DNA of 64,000 nt from Prorocentrum cordatum (taxonomy: Eukaryota > Sar > Dinophyceae > Prorocentrales > Prorocentraceae), in the NCBI GenBank assembly GCA_963575745.1, contig CAUYUJ010016714.1:129001-193000 (forward strand), read 5' to 3'. A program made the position numbers and the translations under genes. Positions 52,096 to 62,927 of the stretch are shown piece by piece. The notes under the pieces were generated by a model, which made no database searches, had not been told where the DNA came from, and saw only the letters and a program-made list of their open reading frames with translations. Position 1 is the first letter of the stretch; each line of letters starts with the position of its first letter.

Positions 52096-52273
52096 AGTAA
52101 AACAGGGCTAGGATCAGGATAAATCGCTCCAGAGCGTTCCGGAGCGCTCTCAGAGCGTTCCGGAGCGCTCTGGAGCGGCCGCGGCGCCCAATACATCCTC
52201 CAAACCCGCCGACTCTCAGAGATTTCGAGTTACCCCGATCCGATTTTGTCCCGATCTTCGCGTCGGTTTAGAG
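52096..52273. repeat. Repeat family J, copy 2
   Basis: Direct copy of 51374-51551, about 92 percent alike by eye, including the CCGGAGCGCTCTGGAGCGGC palindromic block. Confidence 0.8.
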
Positions 52274-52555
52274 AGAGAGAGGAGAAGGGCTTCTGCGCCG
52301 CCGCAGCGTGGCGGAATGGACGCTCGCCGTGCCTCTCTCGGCGGCGCCCCGCGCCCGGACTCCTCCACCTCCGAACCGGCCCCGCGCCCGTCCCAGGGGC
52401 ACGCTCTGGCCAGGGTCTCGCGGCGGATCCAGCCGTGGCCCGCCCCCGACACCCTGGAGAAGATCAAACATCCATGCTCCTCCTCCTTCCTAAAATCTAT
52501 CCTCCACCTCCCCCCCGCCCCACCCCCTCCGCATTCCCCGCCAGCTCCGGATCCC
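52274..52555. other. GC-rich spacer
   Basis: No gene recognised. Confidence 0.35.
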
Positions 52556-52765
52556 ACATCTTCTTCCTCCTCCTCCTCCTCCTCCTCCTCCTCCTCCTCC
52601 TGCCCCCTCCTCCACCCCCCTCCTGCTGCTCGTCGTCGTCGCCGTCCTCCTCCTTCTCCTCCTCCTCCTCGTCCTCCTCCTCCCCCCCCCTCCTCCCCCG
52701 CCTCCTCCTCCTCCTTCGACGACGACGACGGCGACGACGACAACGACGGCAGCGTCGACGACACT
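52556..52765 (+). repeat. CCT array ending in GAC/ACG triplets
   Basis: (CCT)n at 52562-52715, then GACGACGACGGCGACGACG to 52762. Confidence 0.9.
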
Positions 52766-53535
52766 GTAATTGCCAGGTGCCCCGCCGTGTGTTCCCAGGT
52801 CGGCGACAGGTTGTTGTAGATGACCCTCGTGCGGACCTCTGCGGATGAGCTGCGGCGCGGCGAGGGTGAGGTGGAGGGAGAGGAGGGCGAGGAGGGAGGG
52901 TGCGCGAGGAGGTGGCGAGGAAGAGAGAAAAATGGCGAGGAGGAGGAGGAGGAGGAGGAGGAGGAGAGCGAGGGGTGGAGGAGAGCGAGGGGTGGAGGAG
53001 GAGCGAGGAGGGAGGATTGCGGAGAGCGACCCCGCCCCGCCCTCCTGGGACCGGCCCCAAGATGACTCCCTGGAGCGTCACGGAGCAGGAGCAGCCCAAA
53101 CCTGCAGAGACCCCCCTCGTACCCCTACCCCCCATGTCCTCCCTGCTCCTCCCCCCTTCTCCCTCCCCCCCCCTCCTGCCGCTGTGTCGACTCATGCGCC
53201 CCGCTCGCGCTCGGCAAGGCAGGCGCCCCCATCGCAGCGCAGGGTTTCCGTGGTGCCGGGCCTTCGTGTCCTTCTTCCCGACGATCTCGCACGTGCAGTA
53301 CGGATCGGAGCTGCCCTGCCCCGAGCCACCCCTCGCTCTCCCCTCTCGTCCTTATCCTTCTGCTCTCACCCCTCAACCTCCTCCCTCAATCCCTCCTCCG
53401 CCTCATCTTCCTCCTACTCCTGCACCTCCTCCTCCCGTCCCCTTCCCCCCCCTCCCTCGACCAATCTCCTCCTCATTTGTCCTCTCCCGCCCTCCTGCCC
53501 CTTCCCCCCCCGCCTCCATCCTCCATCCTCCATCC
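52766..53535. other. GGA- then CCT-biased spacer; no gene
   Basis: A GGA tract at 52940-52970 and CCT bias after 53130. The long frames covering 52845-54674 are built from triplet tracts and are not called. Confidence 0.5.
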
Positions 53536-53775
53536 TCCATCCTCCTCCTCCTCCTCCTCCTCCTCCTCATCCTCCTCCTCTTCTTCCATCCATCCTCCTT
53601 CCTCCCCATGTTCCATCCTCCTCCCTTATTATTATTATTATTCTCCTCCTACTTCTCCTCCTCCTCCTCCTCACTTCTTCCTCCTCCCTCTGTTCCATCC
53701 TCCTCCCTCCTTCGCCCCCTCCTCCTCCTCCTCCTCCTCCTCCTCCTCCTCCTCCTCCTCCTCCACGCTCCCTCC
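53536..53775 (+). repeat. CCT triplet array
   Basis: (CCT)n with TTA and CAT interruptions. Confidence 0.9.
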
Positions 53776-53878
53776 TCCTTCCTCCCTCCTGCTCCTCATG
53801 CGAGTGGGGCGCTCGGCCCTCGGCGTTGCAGTTGATGAGCGCGGCGAGCGAGAATAACAATCATGTAAGCGTAGGCCT
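53776..53878. other. Short spacer
   Basis: No gene. Confidence 0.4.
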
Positions 53879-54077
53879 CCTCCTCATCCTCATCACCATC
53901 CTCATCATCATCATCCTCATCATCATCATCATCCTCATCCTCCTAATCCTCATCCTCCTCATAATGATCGGCATCATCATCATCGTCAGCATCATGAGCA
54001 TCAGCATCATCATCATCGGCATCATCGGCATCATGATCATGATCATGATCATGATCATGATCATGATCATGATCATG

Positions 54078-54115
<38 letters not shown>

Positions 54116-54270
54116 AATGATCATCATCATAATCATCATCATCATTCTTATCATCATCATAATCATCACCACCATCATCATAATCATAATCATCATCAGC
54201 ATCGTCATCATCATCATGATGATGGTCATCATCATCAACATCAGCATTATCATCAGAATCATCATCATTC
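53879..54270 (+). repeat. CAT triplet array with a self-complementary ATGATC core
   Basis: Degenerate (CAT)n. 54030-54080 is near-perfect (ATGATC)n, which is its own reverse complement and contains a GATC every six bases. Confidence 0.9.
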
Positions 54271-54892
54271 CTCCTCCACCTTCTCCTCCCTCTGTCTCCT
54301 CTCTCCTCCTCCATCCTGCCCTCTCCGTCCTTTCTCCTTCCCCCGGCTCCCTCTCCTCCTTCTCCTCCTCGTCCTCCTCCCTGTTCCCTCGTCCTCGTCG
54401 CCGTCGTGCCCCTACTTCTCCTTTCTCCTGCCTGCATCCTGCTCCCCTGCCTCTTCCCAGCGGACTTGCTTACGAGAAATCCATCCACCGGCAGACGTGT
54501 AGACAGCAAAGGGATTATGCTTTCGAGGTGAGCTCTGCAATCCGGATGCGACAGACGATGGAAACAACGAGGGCGCGGAGTAGCAGAAGTAGACGGACAT
54601 GCGACACTGATCAAGGGGGCTGCGAGGAGAGGGTGGGCGAGGGCGAGGGCGAGGGCGAGGGAGAGGAGGAGTAGTAGAAGCACAAGGAGGGTGAACATGA
54701 GGGCTGTGCGATGGCCCTGGGCTCTGTGGATGGCACTAACCGCTACCAGTCCACCCCTCGTCCACCCACCTTCTCCCTCTCGTTCATCGATCCGTCAGCT
54801 TGGAGGACTTTGGTCGCCTCTCGACATTTTGGGGTCCCTGGAGGCCTCTGGGGCAGGGGCATCCGAGCACTTCAATCGCCAATGTAAGGACT
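54271..54892. other. CT-rich spacer; no gene
   Basis: GGGCGA hexamers at 54635-54662. No recognised product. Confidence 0.45.
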
Positions 54893-54899
54893 CTCATCA

Positions 54900-54991
<92 letters not shown>

Positions 54992-54997
54992 GCATCG

Positions 54998-55028
<31 letters not shown>

Positions 55029-55835
55029 GATCATGATCATGATCATGATCATCATCATCATCAGCGTCATCATCATCATCGTCGTCATCATCATTGTCAT
55101 TAACATCATCATAATCATCATCATCGCAATCGTCGAAGTCGTCATCATCATCATCATCGTCACCATCACCATCATCAACATTATCTGCATCATCATTTTC
55201 GCCATCATCGTCGCCATCAGCATACAAAAATCACCATCACCGTCATCATCATCATTGTCATGATCATCAACATTATCGTCGTCACCATCATCATCACCAT
55301 CAGCATCAGCATCCACAACCTCATCCTCTTCCTCATCACCACCACCATCTCCATCATCACAATCAGCATCATCATCATCCTCATTATCACCGTCCTCCTA
55401 CTTCTACTCACCAGAACCACTACCATAATCATGATTAGCAGCACCAAAGTCGCCACCACCAATATCATGGAATCATCATCCCCACCATCACCATCCTCAT
55501 CCTCATCATGATCCTCAGCATCACCTTTAGAATCCTCATCACCATCACCATCACCATCATCCTCATCATCATCAACATCATCAACATCATCGCCCTCACA
55601 ATCACAATCGCCTGCACAATGCTCATCCTCATCCGCATCGTCATCATCATCGCCACACTTGCCATCACTATTGCCAACACTATCACCATCATCATCAGCA
55701 TCATCAACCACACCATCAGCATTCACGTTAGCATCACCATTACCAGCATCATTACCATCTTCGTTGTCACCATCACCCATCATCATCGTCATCATCATCA
55801 GCATCATCAACATGATCAGCCTCAACATCGTCAGC
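54893..55835 (+). repeat. ATC/CAT triplet array, ~940 bp
   Basis: Near-perfect (ATC)n to 55025, a short ATGATC stretch at 55027-55050, then progressively degenerate CAT/CAC/CCT triplets to 55835. The longest simple tract of the window. Confidence 0.9.
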
Positions 55836-56154
55836 CCGACACTGCGAGGCCGATTTGCCTGGCCGCGGCGGTGGCGACTGGTCGTTTCGGGCCATGTCGG
55901 TCGCGCATGGTCATCCCGGTGGAAAGCAGGGTCGCGACGAGGCCGGCGGCGGACGAGCGCCGACCGACGTCCTTCGCGGCCGTCGCCAGCAGGGGCCTCT
56001 ATGAGGCCTTCGAAGGACGGTGGCGACCGACGCGGCGCCCACGCGACCGACACTGGTCGCGGCCGTCGTCGGCAGGGACCGCCAGAGACCTCCGGAGGCC
56101 TCCAGGGGCGCGCGCTTGGCACGCTGGGCGATTGGGGTTGGAGGCGGGAGGAGG
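55836..56154. other. GC-rich spacer; no gene
   Basis: CGGCCGTCG-like words recur. No product recognised. Confidence 0.4.
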
Positions 56155-56395
56155 GAGGAGGGAGGAGGAGGAGGAGGAGGAGGAGGAGGAGGAGGAGGAG
56201 GAGTGAGGAGGAGGAGGAGGGAGGAGGAGGACGGGAGAGGAGGAGGAGGAGGGAGGGAGAGAGAGTGAGGAGGAGAGAAGGAGGGAATATGAGAAGGGAG
56301 GAGGAGGGAGGAGGAGAAGAGGAGGAGGAGAGGAGAGAGGAGGAGGGAGGGAGGAGGAGGGAGGAGGAAGGAGGGAGGAGGAGGAGAGACCTGCA
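56155..56395 (+). repeat. GGA triplet array
   Basis: (GGA)n with GAGAGAG and GAATATG interruptions. Confidence 0.9.
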
Positions 56396-56524
56396 GCTCT
56401 CGCGCTGCCGCCCGCTTGGCCGGCCCGCGGCGGGGGCGGTGCCCAGCAGCGCGTGCTGTCCAAACCCGCCTGGGGGCCGCCATCGGGCAGGCGGCGGGTC
56501 CTGCTCAGAATGGGCACCCACTCG
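56396..56524. other. Short spacer between GGA and CCT arrays
   Basis: 130 bases of non-repetitive GC-rich sequence separating inverted triplet tracts. Confidence 0.5.
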
Positions 56525-56780
56525 TCCTCCTCCTCCTCCTCCTGCTCCTCCTCCTCCTCCTCTCCCTCCTCCTCCTCCTCCTGCTCCTCCTCCTCCTCTC
56601 CCTCCTCCTCCTCCTCCTCCTCCTCCTCCTACTCCTGCTCCTCCTCCTCCTGCTCCTCCTCCTCCTCCTCCTCCTCCTCCTCCTCCTCTCCTCCTTTTCC
56701 TCCTCCTCCTCCTCCTTCCTTCTCATCCTCCTCCTACTCCTCCTCCTCGTCGTTGCTCCTCCACATCCTCCTCCTCATCC
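56525..56780 (+). repeat. CCT triplet array
   Basis: (CCT)n with CTG interruptions. Together with the GGA array at 56155 it forms a potential long hairpin. Confidence 0.9.
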
Positions 56781-56847
56781 CGCGTGGGCAATCCCGAGCA
56801 GGGGATGGCGTGATGGCGTCTGGGTTCGCGGCCGCAGGGGAAGCAGC

Positions 56848-56885
<38 letters not shown>

Positions 56886-57120
56886 TCCACAGGCAATCCG
56901 CCACGGCCAAGAGTCGATCAGCATAGCTGTATGTGGAAAGCACGGGTGCGCTATACAAGCGCGCTGTGGCGCCGCTGCCGCCCTGCGCGAGGAATCACAG
57001 GGTTCCCCCTTTGCCGCAATTTTTTTCTGCCCGGGGGAAACGCCGTTGGCGAGCGCGGGGGGCGGAGGGCCCAAGGGTGGCCCCGAGGTGCCCGGCTCGC
57101 CCCGCAACCGAACGCAAAGC
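56781..57120. repeat. Spacer with AGGAGC hexamers
   Basis: (AGGAGC)n at 56843-56888. The rest has no gene. Confidence 0.6.
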
Positions 57121-57370
57121 CCCCCGAGGGGCGAGAGGAGTGGCCAGGAAGGGATGGGCGCGGGCAGCGTTGGGCTGGGCGGTGGCAGTGGTGGCGACCG
57201 GGCACTTGCCAGGCAGCCTGAGAGAAGAGGACCGCAAGCGAGCGAAGACCCCCCGAGGGGCGAGGAGTGGCCGGGAAGAGATGGGCGCGGGCAATGGTGG
57301 GCTGGGCGGTGGCAGTGGTGGCGACCGCGCACTTGCCAGGCCTGAGAGAAAAGGATCGCAAAGCCTCTCG
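57121..57370 (+). repeat. ~127-bp tandem duplication
   Basis: CCCCGAGGGGCGAG, ATGGGCGCGGGCA and GGTGGCAGTGGTGGCGACCG repeat in order at 57121-57247 and 57250-57370. Confidence 0.8.
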
Positions 57371-57399
57371 GCAGCTGCGAGGGGCTCAGAGGCACAGCG

Positions 57400-58150
57400 C
57401 GCCGCGTCGAGCGAGCACGACGGGAGCCCGCGGTCGTCTGCGAGCCTGCCGACGTGGCCCTCGTCGTAGTTCGGGGCGCCATGGACGTCGCCAAAAACGG
57501 ATGCGATGTGGCGGATGCGCGGGCGCACGGTGATGGCCCATGCACTTCCACCCGCTGGGCAGCCCCGCGCGACGCCAGGTTCGATCGGGAACGCGGCACA
57601 ACGAATGCCATTGACTTTGACGCAGCTGTCCGGCGCGCGGAACGAAGAGAGAGGTCGAGGGGGCCAGTGGGGATTTCGAAGCGTTGCGGCGCAGCAAAAA
57701 AAACAGGCCCGACCAAGGGTCGGGGACGCCGCAGCAAAATCACAGCTCGCGAAGACGGGCGCGCTGGCGACGGCGTCGGGGGCCAGGCCCGCGCGGCGCA
57801 TCTCGGCGCCTGGGTGAGCGATGCGCTCGGTGAGGCTGCGACCTGCGGCGAAGCCCCGCGGCGGCGCGAGCGCGCGCGATCGAAGACGGCGGACTCCAGG
57901 GGGACGTTGGCAGCCGCAAATATGACATTGATGTCCATGCTTTCGAGCGACAAGGGACGCGTGTCTTCGGGGGCTCAGTCGGCGATTAGCTGGCCCACGA
58001 AATTGTCGCCATTCCGCGCGAAGGCGAAGCCTGAGTCGTTGAGGCCCCGCGGGAAGGAGTGGCCCGATCAGAGATGGAACGAAAGGTCCTCCAGAGCGTC
58101 CAGCGACGTGCCGCGCGCCATCCACGCGGAGCACGGGAAGGGGGAGGTGT
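57400..58150 (-). pseudogene. Degraded LINE reverse transcriptase
   Basis: Minus-strand fragments in two frames follow the order of a LINE reverse transcriptase. First come SLDALEDLSFHL, a stop, GHSFPRGLNDSGFAFARNG with NFVGQLIAD, a stop, then MDINVIFAAANVPLESAVF (to about 57890). After a frame change come FAAGRSLTE, the palm motif A region ASAPVFASCDFAAASPTLG (the catalytic Asp kept), VKVNGIRCAAF, a motif B-like VARGCPAGGSAWA (normally RQGCPLSGS), and a poor motif C, RLADD. Two TGA stops and at least one frameshift mark it as dead. The motif B type differs from the LINE at 61051-64000, so a second lineage is present. No endonuclease is visible. Identification rests on pattern memory. Confidence 0.55.
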
Positions 58151-59096
58151 GGGAAGGAAAGGGGGGGCGGGGGGGGGAAGAGGACGACTGGGAGGATGAC
58201 GCAATGAGAGGAGACGAGGAGGAGCGAAGCGGCAGCGGGGCAGGAGGGGCAGGGGCGTCCTATCGCGGCCCTGCAGCTCCCCGTGTGCACCCGGCCCTCC
58301 TGGCCGACGAGGCCGTCGGCGTCCCGGAGCCCGCGCGCGGACACCATGCTCACGAAGAGCGGCGGCCCCCTCGCGGCTACCTCCCGCGCGGGCGGGCGGC
58401 CCGCGGCGCGCCGCGCCGCCCGGGTGGGCCCGCCCGGGTTCACTCTGGCCGTCGTCGCCGCCGCCGTGGTCCTCGTCCTCGCGCTTGCCCTCCGTCGCCG
58501 TCCTCGTCCTCGCGGTCGCGGTCGCCCTCGCTGCACTCGTCCTCTCGTGGTCGCCGTGGTGCTCGTGCCCGCTGGTCTCCTGCTCGTGCGCGGCCTCCTC
58601 GGGGTGGGCGGCCGCCCAGGGGAGAGGGCGCCACCGAGGGCGAGCGGGGAGGAGGATGACGAGGGGAGGACGCACATCACAACGGATGCGCTCTGCCCTC
58701 TTGAAACCTCGAGGGCGGCAGTCGTCGTCACGGCTGGATCCGGCTCGAGGCCCTGAGCAGAACGCGCCTCAGAAGGGGTGCGGGAATCGACTGGGGCGGT
58801 GATGGCAGTCGTCGTTAGCGTCGGCGTCGTCTTTATTGTCGCCGTCGTCGTCATAAAAGGCGAGAGGGGAGGAGGAGAAGGCGGAGCAAAGCAAAGAACT
58901 ATCGAACCCAAAGTCTGTCTGTGCTACGAGACAAGACAAAGATCTGGATCTAAGTGGCTAGTGAAAGCGACTTCTCACTGAGAGGGGGCCCTGTCGGCGG
59001 GGGGGCGCACAAGCCTGGAAACGGCCCCTGAGGAGGCACACTCCTGTGGGCGTCTCATGGCACCATCCCCTTTGCAAAGCCCTCACAGCAAGACAA
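58151..59096. other. No clear gene; possible C2-like fragment
   Basis: Very GC-rich. On the minus strand at about 58305-58370 the words FVSMVSARGLRDADGL resemble the first strand and loop of a C2 domain, but nothing after it continues the match. Otherwise low-complexity Arg/Pro/Ala translation. CGTCGTCGCC tracts near 58445-58580. Confidence 0.3.
59060..59096. other. Short gap
   Basis: Nothing seen between the hypothetical frame and the spacer. Confidence 0.3.
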
Positions 59097-60071
59097 CTAC
59101 GCAGGTCGCCCTCGACCTGCACCCTTTCCCCTCCGCGTCACGGGCTTCGCGCGCCCCTTGGAGACAAAGATTCTACCCTCGTCGAGCGCAGTCCCCCTTA
59201 GGGCAAAGAGTTCACTGCCCTCGGCGGGTGCCGAAAGCGAAACCGCAGAGGCCCCAGGCACCACCCCAGAGGGTTCCGAGGGGGAGGAGAGTGCGCCACG
59301 ACGTGCAAGCTCCAGATAACGAGCACTACCCAGGAAGGCGGAGGGAGGGGGAGCAGGCGGGCGACTCCGAGAAGGAGGGAGGCGAGGGGGCCCGACCGAG
59401 CGATCGATCCCAGACGAAACCGAAAACCTGGCAAGCGGTCGGGCCCCTGAATTACTAGAAGGCTGGGCGTCACGGCCTGATAAAACCGACAGTGACGTCT
59501 GGGCCGGAGGCGACGTATTCTCAACACCACTGGAAGCTGCTGCCAACAGCCGTAGTACGAGGGCCCGCCGACGCGCATCTCGCTCCGCATCATCCTCAGG
59601 AGGACGTTCAGCAGCAGCGCGAACAGCAGGAGGAACATTACCACTTAGAGAACTCAAGCCAGCACCAGGGTGTTCACCCGAAGGGCCTCGGGAGAGCTCA
59701 GGGCGAACAGTATCCTCAGGAGGTCGAGGGTTTGGAAGGCCGTCAGCAGTGCCACTCAGAGAACTCAAGCCAGCACCAGTCGTCAACGATGTAGCGCCAG
59801 CAGCATCCTCAGGGGGTCCCAAAAGTGTGGTGCCATCAGCACGCTCAGAAGAAATCAGACCAGCACTAGCGCCCACGATGGTAGAGCCAGCATCATTGGA
59901 AGAAACATAGCCAACACCATTTTGCCCATCGGTAGAGCCAGCATCAATCACCAAGGTCTGAGGTACACCAGCGACTGAAGAAAAAAAGGACTGAGCCACT
60001 CCCCAGGCTCGTCGATCCCGCGCCGCGTGCATCCCCTCCAGCGGTCGGTACTCCGATCCCACCGATGCCAC
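59097..60071 (-). CDS. Hypothetical Ser/Pro-rich repeat protein, retroelement-associated
   Basis: A 324-codon minus-strand frame. The N-terminal third is Gly/Ser/Ala-rich. The middle carries imperfect ~40-residue repeats marked by PPED and GAGLSSLSG, visible at DNA level as AGAACTCAAGCCAGCACCAG at about 59655 and 59762. A basic-acidic stretch (PPEDDAERDARRRALVLRLL) follows, then a Pro/Ser-rich tail ending in TRRGKGAGRGRP. I recognise no domain. It lies 43 bases downstream of the ORF1-like frame on the same strand and in front of a degraded reverse transcriptase, so it may be the linker or ORF1 tail of a LINE. It could also be an open frame kept by composition; no start context or splice signal helps. 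Confidence 0.4.
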   Translation of the reverse strand: MASVGSEYRPLEGMHAARDRRAWGVAQSFFSSVAGVPQTLVIDAGSTDGQNGVGYVSSNDAGSTIVGASAGLISSERADGTTLLGPPEDAAGATSLTTGAGLSSLSGTADGLPNPRPPEDTVRPELSRGPSGEHPGAGLSSLSGNVPPAVRAAAERPPEDDAERDARRRALVLRLLAAASSGVENTSPPAQTSLSVLSGRDAQPSSNSGARPLARFSVSSGIDRSVGPPRLPPSRSRPPAPPPSAFLGSARYLELARRGALSSPSEPSGVVPGASAVSLSAPAEGSELFALRGTALDEGRIFVSKGRAKPVTRRGKGAGRGRPA

Positions 60072-60113
60072 AAGGGCGAGGTGAGACCGAAATGCGTGCC
60101 GCTGGAGGTTCCG

Positions 60114-60854
60114 TCAATGGACCCACTTGCCCTCGAGCCTGTCGAGCAACTTCTGAGCGTCCCTCTCGAGGGCCCCTTTCGGGGCAGCGCCAAACTTACG
60201 AATGCCCCCGATCGTCAGAAAGTACTTGATGAGCGCGGGCTCGAGCGCAGCCTGGGACGAGTCGGCGGCGAAGGTCACACGGTGCAACGACTGCTTGCCC
60301 TCCTGTTTGCGGGTCGGCCTGATGCGGCAGGCGCGGACGCTGGGCGCCACTGCCTCGAGCTCGTTGGTCATGATGAAGGAGCTCCAGTAGGCCGAGATCG
60401 TTGCCTTGGCGTCTTGCGGGCACCGTTCGTCGGCGCCGATTGCACGGAGCATCGCCGCCCATTCCTGCACGAACGGGGGGCCAAGAGGCTTGGCGTCGCT
60501 GCTGCCCTCGGACTTGCGCCTCTTGGCCTCCTCGTGGTAGGCTTTGCCTGCCGCTACTGCGGCGACGATCACGGCGGCCTCGGGCGACGCGAGAAAGGTG
60601 ACGAATACCACTCCACAAATCTCTCGAAGCTCGGCGGCATTGCTGAGGGCCAGGCGCGTGAGGATCGCGACGAGGGCCTTCAACGTGCCTCCGTTGCCCT
60701 TGCCCTCCCCGACTGCTTGCTCGAGAAGGCGGGCCGTCTTGCGGCGGGGCTCGCCGTCGGCGCCGGTTGCCGACGCGGCTGCGGGAGCCGCGAGCGTCCA
60801 GCTGGGCGTCGACTCCATCGCACTCAGGACGAGGTGGGAGCGGACACGGTACAA
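60114..60854 (-). CDS. ORF1-like protein of a dinoflagellate LINE
   Basis: A 246-codon minus-strand frame. Residues ~50-115 are predicted helical (LVAILTRLALSNAAELREI, FVTFLASPEAAVIVAA, AGKAYHEEAKRR). The rest contains WAAMLRAIGADERCPQDAK and a C-terminal LLDRLEGKW. The pattern of ALSNAAELRE followed by VTFL and AGKAY is one I associate with the ORF that precedes the endonuclease/reverse transcriptase ORF in dinoflagellate LINEs; its biochemical role is presumably RNA or DNA binding. An internal ATG (MESTPSWT) is at 60818. A C2H2 zinc finger sits just upstream in a different frame and may belong to the same original protein, which would make this copy frameshifted. Confidence 0.45.
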   Translation of the reverse strand: MYRVRSHLVLSAMESTPSWTLAAPAAASATGADGEPRRKTARLLEQAVGEGKGNGGTLKALVAILTRLALSNAAELREICGVVFVTFLASPEAAVIVAAVAAGKAYHEEAKRRKSEGSSDAKPLGPPFVQEWAAMLRAIGADERCPQDAKATISAYWSSFIMTNELEAVAPSVRACRIRPTRKQEGKQSLHRVTFAADSSQAALEPALIKYFLTIGGIRKFGAAPKGALERDAQKLLDRLEGKWVH

Positions 60855-60936
60855 GATGAGTGCGTAAGTGAACCTGGAGATCGGCCAAAACGCCTGCGGA
60901 GAAAGGGCATAGGGGACAAGTCAAACTCGACGGCAT
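60850..60936 (-). pseudogene. C2H2 zinc finger segment, one frame off ORF1
   Basis: From an ATG at 60936: MPSSLTCPLCPFSAGVLADL followed by QVHLRTHL. C-x2-C-x12-H-x3-H is a textbook C2H2 finger. The frame then leaves the conserved reading and the ORF1-like frame takes over near 60850, so a frameshift between finger and helical domain is likely. Confidence 0.6.
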
Positions 60937-61050
60937 TCGGGCCTCGGCTAAATTTCGGGTCCGATCTCGTAAGCAATGGCCGCGAACCAGACTCCGAGCT
61001 AGATGTCGTCGGGCACTCTCGGGATGAGCGAAAGTAGCCAAGGACACGCA

Positions 61051-61369
61051 TCATTTATTGGTGACCGTGACGACATGAGCCAAGGACCGACACCCATGGT
61101 GATTGATAATATGATTATGTAGCCCTCGTCGATCGGGCAAAGACTTGCCGCATCTAGTGCCATCCGCATTCATTAACTTACAGGTGAACTTGGCAGCACT
61201 CACAACCTCGCTCTCTAGCACGTCCACGGGAACAGACGCAGACCCTGGAGGAGGAACGCGTACCGAAAGAGCCGACGCACGAAGTTGACGCGCATCCATC
61301 CTAAGAAACTCATCTGCGTACTCAGGATCAGCAAATAGAAGGAAATAGCGTCGATCAAGCCAGCTAGTA
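61051..61369 (-). pseudogene. LINE C-terminal C2H2 zinc finger
   Basis: The segment starts FADPEYADEFLRMDARQLRA and contains FTCKLMNADGTRCGKSLPD followed by RRGLHNHIINHHG: C-x8-C-x12-H-x4-H. It ends at a stop at 61051. Zinc fingers at the end of ORF2 are usual in dinoflagellate LINEs and probably help recognise template or target nucleic acid. Confidence 0.7.
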
Positions 61370-62927
61370 ACGAGGCCCCATCTTCAAGCTCCGAGAGACT
61401 ATCAATATCAGGAACGAAACGAGCCGTCCAAGAAGGCATACTCGCACCAAGACGACCACTAGGTAACACAACCATAGGGCGAGCCAGAATACTGCCACCA
61501 ACGCCCCCGAACATACTGGCCAGAACCTGTCGATCAGCCCCTGGAACCCGAGCGAAACTCTGCCACAACCGAAGGCGACGGATACGAAGCTCCAACTCGA
61601 GCGGGACGAACCTCCACCACCTGAGGGCGGCCTCAGACGACAAAGACGTAGGGCGTGAGGACACATACCACGTAGTGGCCTGGCCTAGCATAGCTTTGCG
61701 GCAATACATAGTGACAGTAGTTTGCAGTCGATGCAGTTGCTGGGGACTGGGTAAGAAAGCCTCCAAACCAGATAACGCCACATTATAAATCTTAGATATC
61801 AGCCAACATCGCCGCAGCCTATGAGGAACACCCCGAAGAGTCCAGAAGCCACCCATGGAATACCAGGGCTGCCGAAGAGCGCTCAAGCGGGACCTAAGCT
61901 CTGCCTCGAAGCTGGTAGGATTGCTGCACATCCAGGCCCCCGAGCTTTTCGCTTCCAGAACGGACTTCCCAGGAAACGTGATGCGACCAGACTTGACGGA
62001 TCTCAAAAATCGCCCCGACTCATCTCCCCAGACGTGCAGCAACGTGTCCTGCGTACTCAAGTTCTGGGCAAACCCCACCTCGGACAGGAAGGAATCGAGG
62101 GGGGCGTTGGACCGTCGACTAAGTTCCACAAGACCCTCCAGCTCATCGTACCGAGGAAGAACCAACTTTTTTGTCAAGTCATCGGCATACTTGGTAAGGG
62201 AGCAGTCGATGCGCAGCGGCAAAGGAGCAATCTGCCCATTGACCAGCACAGGCAGCTTCGCACACAGTAGGTCGGCCAGCGGATCCCAGCTCCGCTGGGC
62301 AGCAAGCCAACCGTCAACAGGTTTGATGAAGGTCCTCAAAAAAGTATTCACGGCGAACTCGTCCCCCATCAATCCTCCACTCCCAGGTGCAGTGTGCATG
62401 TCCGCGTCGTGTCCCCGAAGAGTGAGGAGTTCGCTACGAAGCCTATGCAGACCGGACCTCGAAGTGTTCTGCGTGAAAAGGTCAGGGATCGCGCGTTCCA
62501 TATGTGCCCTAGAACTGCTAGCGAACGCGTTCGTGAGGTCGTGCGCATTCGTGATAAATCGGCACCCCTCCTTCTTCAGCCATTCTCCCGTGGCCCCCTG
62601 GACAATCAGGGCGCACTCCCGACGGCGAAACCGAAGAAACCCATGATCTTGATCGGTACCCTGCAGAGGGCCCTTCTGGGCCATAGCTCCAGACGTCCAG
62701 GACTTGCCAAAGGGATCCAATAGATGTATCAAGCGGGTTTTGCCGCCAGGCCGAGGAAGAGGGGCGCCGCGGCTGCGGTTCCCACACCCTGCTAGTCCAG
62801 ACACCACAAGCTCCTGGAGATCCTGAAGATCATGAGGGCATCGATCGGCCCCAACTCCCAGAGGTTGATTGTCCAGATTTCGCTGGGGGAAAAAACGAGC
62901 CACCATAGCTCCAGCGGCGGTGACCAT
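61370..62927 (-). pseudogene. LINE reverse transcriptase domain
   Basis: The longest coherent piece (570-codon frame ending 61215). RT blocks in order: KTRLIHLLDPFGKSW (fingers), FLRFRRRECALIVQ, FITNAHDLTNAFAS (motif A, catalytic Asp), GGLMGDEFAVNTF (motif B), SLTKYADDLTKKL (motif C, YADD), then a thumb/connection with WYSMGGFWTLRGVPHRLRR and a Trp-rich stretch (ALRWWRFVPLELELRIRRLR). Copies element RNA into the nicked target. Catalytic Asp residues are present, so the domain itself looks intact. The frame is abandoned near 61370, where LLFADPEYADEFLRMDARQL continues in the next phase. Confidence 0.85.

Noticed and set aside
58305-58370. C2-domain start (VSARGLRDAD) on the minus strand
   Set aside because: The match stops after about 16 residues and no second strand or Ca-binding Asp pair follows; kept only as a remark.
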